A stretch of 25,282 nucleotides of DNA from a virus. The notes under the pieces were generated by a model. It worked only from the letters and a program-made list of their open reading frames with translations. It ran no database searches and was not told where the DNA came from. Positions 22,512 to 25,282 of this stretch are shown here, piece after piece. The stretch lies in the IMG/VR virus record IMGVR_UViG_3300042294_000364, positions 1 through 25,282 of that record; one strand, written 5' to 3'. The stretch's first letter is position 1, and each line of letters begins with the position of its first letter. Position numbers and translations under genes: made by a program.

Positions 22512-22775
22512 TTAGTGCTTTAAGGTGATCACCTCAAAGTCGGTGATTTCTTGATTGGTGTCATGTTCGAAGATTCCACTGTGGTCTGCATACCAGCCGT
22601 TACGGTTGGTCATGTCGATCAGAACCACCTTAATCGTCTCTCCGAATGAGTGCAGGTCTTTCCAGTCTCTCTTAGCCTGTTTGACTGCCCTCTTGACCGC
22701 TTCATCCCTGTCTGAGTTGTAAGCCCAAGATGAACCGCCACCAACAAAAACGATGCCGCAATAGTTTGTACCCAT
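22512..22775 (-). CDS. Hypothetical 87-residue protein in its own transcription unit
   Basis: The protein starts MGTNYCGIVFVGGGSSWAYN, continues with a basic helix (EAVKRAVKQAKRDWKDLHSF), then a beta segment TIKVVLIDMTNRNGWY and ends EITDFEVITLKH. The strand-helix-strand layout suggests a small alpha/beta fold; no family recognised. It has a near-consensus promoter (22835-22862), a hairpin at the mRNA 5' end (22810-22829), a GGAGG site, and a terminator after the stop: a complete single-gene cassette. Host-takeover or inhibitory function is one reasonable guess, but nothing in the sequence proves it. Confidence 0.6.
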   Translation of the reverse strand: MGTNYCGIVFVGGGSSWAYNSDRDEAVKRAVKQAKRDWKDLHSFGETIKVVLIDMTNRNGWYADHSGIFEHDTNQEITDFEVITLKH

Positions 22776-22809
22776 TGAGTACCTCCATGATTAGGATTGT
22801 TAAAGAACG

Positions 22810-22829
22810 ATGAGAGTCTTCACTCTCAT
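22810..22829 (-). other. 5' mRNA hairpin of the 87-residue cassette
   Basis: A perfect 8-bp inverted repeat (ATGAGAGT/ACTCTCAT) with a 4-base loop lies just after the promoter, where the transcript should begin. It may stabilise the mRNA end or act as an operator. Confidence 0.55.
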
Positions 22830-22834
22830 TCACT

Positions 22835-22862
22835 ATTATACACGTTCTATACAGTTTGTCAA
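22835..22862 (-). promoter_or_regulatory. Near-consensus sigma70 promoter
   Basis: On the - strand, TTGACA (22857-22862) and TATAAT (22835-22840) are perfect consensus hexamers separated by 16 bases, one shorter than the optimum. It directs transcription into the 87-residue gene. It begins about 30 bases left of the DnaA-box array. Confidence 0.85.
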
Positions 22863-22892
22863 GTCACTTGATACCACGATATGAAAATATGC

Positions 22893-23116
22893 TGTGGATA
22901 ACTAAAAATATCTGTGGATAACTCTGTGGATAACTTATTTGAGTTGTGGATAACCTTGTGGATAACCTGTGGATAACTTGGTTGGGATATAGCATATATG
23001 TACTTATTACGGGCGTATACTATAGGACATATATTATAAATATAGGACGTAGAATATACGCCCTTACCTAGATAACAAAACATATAGCCTATAGGTTGGC
23101 ACGGGGCTGTGGATAA
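22893..23116. other. Candidate replication origin: seven DnaA boxes
   Basis: TGTGGATAA, the complement of the DnaA box TTATCCACA, occurs perfectly at 22893, 22913, 22925, 22945, 22957, 22968 and 23108, all in one orientation. Spacings of 20, 12, 20, 12 and 11 bases across the first six suggest helically phased DnaA binding. An AT-rich segment (about 22980-23095) follows between boxes 6 and 7, as expected for a duplex-unwinding region. The region has no convincing gene. It implies use of the host initiator for replication; an alternative is a DnaA-titrating decoy. Confidence 0.8.
23011..23063. repeat. Inverted repeat and TATAGGAC repeats in AT-rich segment
   Basis: GGGCGTATA (23011-23019) and TATACGCCC (23055-23063) form a perfect 9-bp inverted repeat separated by 35 bases. 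Between them lie two direct copies of TATAGGAC-x-T (23021 and 23041), 20 bases apart. This lies in the AT-rich unwinding candidate between DnaA boxes and may be a second protein-binding site or cruciform. Confidence 0.6.
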
Positions 23117-23127
23117 CTTTGGGACTC

Positions 23128-23164
23128 GCACCGCCGCTGTCCAACGGATCAGCAGGCGGGGTGC
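23128..23164. other. Long GC-rich imperfect hairpin beside the last DnaA box
   Basis: GCACCGCCGCTG pairs with CAGCAGGCGGGGTGC with small bulges, about 12 bp, around a 10-base loop. It lies 12 bases after the seventh DnaA box. Such a structure could help origin function, for example as a primer or single-strand-start structure, but it could also be chance. From about 23165 to 23398 I see no gene and nothing beyond scattered TGCAAT motifs and CTAG/GGCC-rich palindromes. Confidence 0.4.
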
Positions 23165-23398
23165 GTGTACGTGTGAAATCCTAAATCTTAAATTAATGGC
23201 AAACGCAAAGTGCAATGCCCTAAAAACCAAATCCTGATTTTTTTGCAATAGAAAATGCAATCTTATTTTTGGAGAGCCAGCAATCAAGAAGAATTGGAGC
23301 CTTACGCGCAAGCAGTGCATAGGCATATATGGTGACGGGCCATATCGGGCCATGGTGCCTGCGCTAGGGCATGGCCTAGGCTAGCCCCTAGGGGATAA

Positions 23399-23425
23399 GA
23401 AAAAAGGCCCGTATAGGGCCTTTTA
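23399..23425 (-). terminator. Bidirectional intrinsic terminator
   Basis: AAAAGGCCC pairs with GGGCCTTTT around a GTATA loop. On the - strand it is followed by six T and lies just after the stop of the 77-residue gene, so it should end the ardC unit; on the + strand it has four T. It separates that unit from the origin region. Confidence 0.82.
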
Positions 23426-23432
23426 ATCGCGT

Positions 23433-23666
23433 TTAATCGCTATTCAATCGTTTCCAAGTATCGGTTAGCGCTCGGTTGGCACTGTGATAGTTAGAATCTT
23501 CGAGAGCATAGGTTAGAGTATCAAAACAAGCGTTAGCATCCCATTTGAAATGGTTGGCAAGAATCACCCCTAAAACTTCGGAGTCGCTTACTTGATCCCA
23601 ATACTTAGGATCAAATTTTTCTTTTCGCGTTTGGTCAATCAATTCAGGCAAGATTAAATCAATCAT
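23433..23666 (-). CDS. Hypothetical 77-residue acidic protein
   Basis: The protein starts MIDLILPELIDQTRKEKFDP, then YWDQVSDSEVLGVILANHF, CFDTLTYALEDSNYHSANR and ends WKRLNSD. Helical, acidic, no family recognised. AAGGGG lies upstream of ATG 23666. It follows ardC after a leader with two short hairpins and ends at the terminator. Confidence 0.58.
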   Translation of the reverse strand: MIDLILPELIDQTRKEKFDPKYWDQVSDSEVLGVILANHFKWDANACFDTLTYALEDSNYHSANRALTDTWKRLNSD

Positions 23667-23687
23667 TGAAAACCCCTTTTAGGATAT

Positions 23688-23735
23688 GCCGGGGTAATTC
23701 CCGGCCCGTTATCCCCTAGCACTGGGCCAAGGGAT
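23688..23735. other. Intergenic hairpins between ardC and the 77-residue gene
   Basis: GCCGGG/CCCGGC with a 6-base loop (23688-23705) and TTATCCC/GGGATAA (23709-23735) form two adjacent stems in the 82-base gap after ardC. Neither has a T tract, so they may regulate or stabilise the leader. Confidence 0.45.
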
Positions 23736-23748
23736 AAAAGGCCGGAAA

Positions 23749-24630
23749 CTAGGCCGCTAGGGGCATTTCCTCGATTGACTCCGCCTGCTTACCCTTGACT
23801 AGGTAATCCATGGCGGACTGGGCCTTACCTGCCGCGCTAATAATGAATTTCTTGTCATTTTTTAGGGCCTTGAGCCACGATTCAATATAGGCCGCATGGC
23901 GTAGGTCACCGTCAAGGCCACAATGAGCGCAAAGCATTGCCGCGCCCAATTCCGCGACTAATTCCTCGTAGGCGTAATTCTCCGAACCGAACCGGGCCGG
24001 GGTTAGACGTTTAAGACGTGATTCATGGCCCGTAGCGTGAATGGTTTCATGTAAGAGAGTCGCATAGTAAGACTCTCGATTCTTGAATTGCCCCTTTTCA
24101 GGCATGTGAATCGAATCATTACTAGGCCGAAAAAACGCCTCGTTTCCGCCATGGTGTAGGCCGCCAGCGAGTGCAAGGGAATCGGTTAGGGATTGGGCCT
24201 TTTCGCATGGTTCCCATGTTTCAGGTGCAAGTGACTCGCGTACCGGTAGGGCTAGATCTTCGCATTGATCTACATTAAACACGTAATAATGCTTAAGCAT
24301 GGGCACGTGCGTTACTTGATCCGGGTTAGTCTTGTCCTTAACAGCCAAGGGTTTCCAGAAAACAATGGGCGTGCCCTTTTCCCCGGCCTTAACGTGACCG
24401 CCTAAGGTATTGGCTTGTTTCAACGTAACCCATGCGTTACTGGTGAACGTACTACCCATTAGCGTTAAGAACGTCCAATTCGCGCCCCGGTAGATCGTGC
24501 CCGATGCCGGGTTATAGGGCTGGCCGTTAGCGTTACCGTTTCGCACGCTTTTCCAAGGTTTAACCCATGGCGCGGCACCTTGCTCTAATTCCGCGATGAT
24601 CCGATCTGTGATTACTTGTGCAATATCCAT
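23749..24630 (-). CDS. ArdC-like antirestriction protein
   Basis: This 293-residue protein has an N-terminal ssDNA-binding domain (about 1-125; APWVKPWKS, ANGQPYNPASGTIYRGANW, GEKGTPIVFWKP, YYVFNVDQC), followed by a C-terminal zincin-type domain with HETIHATGHESRL (194-206) and YEELVAELGAAML, giving the HExxH metal site plus downstream Glu. This two-part layout is the ArdC antirestriction family, first known from plasmids, which protects incoming ssDNA or dsDNA from restriction. ATG follows AAGGGGCTAATT. It lies on the early strand, next to the origin, a sensible place for a gene acting at entry. Confidence 0.85.
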   Translation of the reverse strand: MDIAQVITDRIIAELEQGAAPWVKPWKSVRNGNANGQPYNPASGTIYRGANWTFLTLMGSTFTSNAWVTLKQANTLGGHVKAGEKGTPIVFWKPLAVKDKTNPDQVTHVPMLKHYYVFNVDQCEDLALPVRESLAPETWEPCEKAQSLTDSLALAGGLHHGGNEAFFRPSNDSIHMPEKGQFKNRESYYATLLHETIHATGHESRLKRLTPARFGSENYAYEELVAELGAAMLCAHCGLDGDLRHAAYIESWLKALKNDKKFIISAAGKAQSAMDYLVKGKQAESIEEMPLAA

Positions 24631-24647
24631 AATTAGCCCCTTAATGA

Positions 24648-24797
24648 TTAGATTGAAAAGAAAATAGAACGTAGTGCCTGATAACGGCTAGCCCCTAGAT
24701 TTCTCAGGTGCCAATACGCTCTCTTCTTGCCATATAGGACAATGTAATTGGCGAGAGAGCGCGGGTTAGATTCCAATTTGAGAATGACGTTTTGCAT
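24648..24797 (-). CDS. Hypothetical 49-residue basic protein
   Basis: Found by reading the frame from ATG 24797, which follows AAGGGG; stop at 24648. The peptide MQNVILKLESNPRSLANYIV-like continues with KKRAYWHLRNLGASRYQALR and ends SIFFSI. It is basic and probably helical. No family recognised. Its stop TAA lies in the leader (TAATCA...) of ardC, so the two are likely co-transcribed. Confidence 0.6.
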   Translation of the reverse strand: MQNVILKLESNPRSLANYIVLYGKKRAYWHLRNLGASRYQALRSIFFSI

Positions 24798-24858
24798 GGT
24801 GAACCCCTTATATATTGTTTAGGAATTTATAAGATAGCACGTTATCGCGTTTAGTTTC

Positions 24859-24945
24859 CCTATATATATCTATATTTTTTTTTATAGGTTTTATATATAC
24901 GATAGTCTTTTACTATATAGGTGTTCTTATATATCTATATATAGG
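24859..24945. repeat. AT-rich leader with TATA-type repeats
   Basis: TATATATCTATAT appears twice (about 24863-24875 and 24928-24940), and CCTATATATA/TATATATAGG form an inverted repeat at the borders. The gap from 24798 to 25061 holds no gene. This stretch may contain the promoter for the 24797 gene and ardC, or a second melting site. A short inverted repeat CCCCAT/ATGGGG lies at 25013-25043 nearer the right edge. Confidence 0.45.
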
Positions 24946-25061
24946 ATCGTAAGATCATAGGGCGATAGATTGGGGGATTGATCCTAATCGCGCCCAACGC
25001 GTTTAGGGAATTCCCCATGCCCTAGGCCATACCCGCTATGGGGTAACGGCACTATGAGCGT

Positions 25062-25282
25062 TTAATCAATTTCTAAACGTATTGCGTTACGCACAATCCA
25101 ATCATTCGTTTCATTTCGTGCCGGTAAAAATGCCCGATCAAATGGGTTTGCACTTTCTGGATGCGCGACCCATAACCGTCCCCGCCCCAAGGAAAAATCA
25201 GGTTTTCCTATAATGGCTACGGGTGCGGTAACAATCTGTCTGGCAACGCTGAGATCGGTTGTTGTACACAACCGCACCCACC
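25062..25282 (-). CDS. Partial hypothetical protein at window edge
   Basis: The frame is open at the right edge of the window; a GTG at 25277 is in frame but translation continues beyond it, so the 5' end is outside. Visible C-terminal residues include CTTTDLSVARQIVTAPVA, DFSLGRGRLWVAH and NDWIVRNAIRLEID. The family is not recognised. It reads toward the AT-rich gap and probably belongs to the early - strand transcription. Confidence 0.5.
   Translation of the reverse strand, partial: WVRLCTTTDLSVARQIVTAPVAIIGKPDFSLGRGRLWVAHPESANPFDRAFLPARNETNDWIVRNAIRLEID

Larger units (their letters stand above)
23379..24698. repeat. 13-bp direct repeats bracketing the ardC region
   Basis: GGCTAGCCCCTAG occurs at 23379-23391 and 24686-24698, on either side of the ardC and 77-residue genes. 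In addition CTAGGGGATAA (23388-23398) and TTATCCCCTAG (23709-23719) form an 11-bp inverted pair around the 77-residue gene. The region is generally rich in CTAG, so chance is not excluded, but the repeats could mark an exchangeable module. Confidence 0.4.

Noticed and set aside
23011-23060. T7-type phage promoters in TATAGGAC motifs
   Set aside because: Only the short TATAGG core agrees, the upstream recognition part is not conserved between copies, and no phage RNA polymerase is in the window.
23101-23170. tRNA-like segment near the last DnaA box
   Set aside because: A T-arm-like string is present but there is no cloverleaf, anticodon stem or CCA-bearing acceptor; only a hairpin is supported.
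22859-23353. A 164-residue reading frame on the - strand over the DnaA-box region
   Set aside because: Its sequence is only the translation of repeated DnaA boxes and AT-rich DNA, has no ribosome site and no gene-like composition.

Overview
This window is part of a tailed bacteriophage genome, most likely from an aquatic (probably freshwater) proteobacterial host. The evidence is a long block of modular tail-fibre genes of the kind seen in marine and freshwater phages, Ala/Gln-rich internal virion proteins, a GTA-type three-TM holin, an M15 endolysin, and a YqaJ exonuclease with a single-strand-annealing protein. No tRNA, rRNA, IS element or CRISPR array was seen. The host genus cannot be read from the sequence.

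Left arm (1-17.0 kb, all + strand, mostly ATGA-type overlaps): a fibre/adhesin block (1-5.1 kb) is interrupted by a GIY-YIG/NUMOD homing endonuclease that follows a 31-residue copy of a fibre N-terminus. Next come an XhlA-like membrane protein and a protein with three internal repeats. An acyl carrier protein and a beta-ketoacyl synthase with intact catalytic residues follow (5.65-7.03 kb), then a small possible acyltransferase. Four large internal virion proteins (7.5-13.8 kb) and a run of very small genes come next, including two basic peptides, a two-TM protein and a tandem pair of small paralogues. The arm ends with the lysis cassette (two-TM protein, GTA holin, M15 peptidase), two more basic peptides and a strong intrinsic terminator at 17.04 kb.

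Right arm (17.06-25.28 kb, all - strand, converging on that terminator): read in its own direction, it starts upstream with a gene cut by the window edge, an AT-rich leader, a 49-residue basic protein, an ArdC-like antirestriction protein and a 77-residue protein, ending in a terminator at 23.4 kb. Next is a non-coding region of about 0.65 kb with seven perfect 9-mer DnaA boxes and an AT-rich segment, a strong candidate replication origin. After it lie a one-gene unit with its own near-consensus sigma70 promoter and terminator (87 aa), and then a long operon. The operon starts at a probable operator/promoter near 22.45 kb and carries several small proteins (two are single-TM miniproteins found by reading the frames), a glycosyltransferase, YqaJ exonuclease, annealing protein, HTH protein, an SSB-like acidic-tail protein, a secreted Cys-rich peptide, a PD-(D/E)XK Holliday-junction-type nuclease, a second glycosyltransferase and a small acidic protein.

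Taken together, the - strand looks like early or replication/recombination functions that use host DnaA, with ArdC as defence against restriction. The + strand is the late virion and lysis programme. The most unusual feature is the ACP plus ketosynthase pair placed between tail and internal-virion genes, which suggests phage-directed acyl-chain chemistry late in infection. The DnaA-box array, the isolated promoter-gene-terminator unit, the conserved TGATTAG leader element (five sites) and the miniprotein chain are the next most interesting observations.
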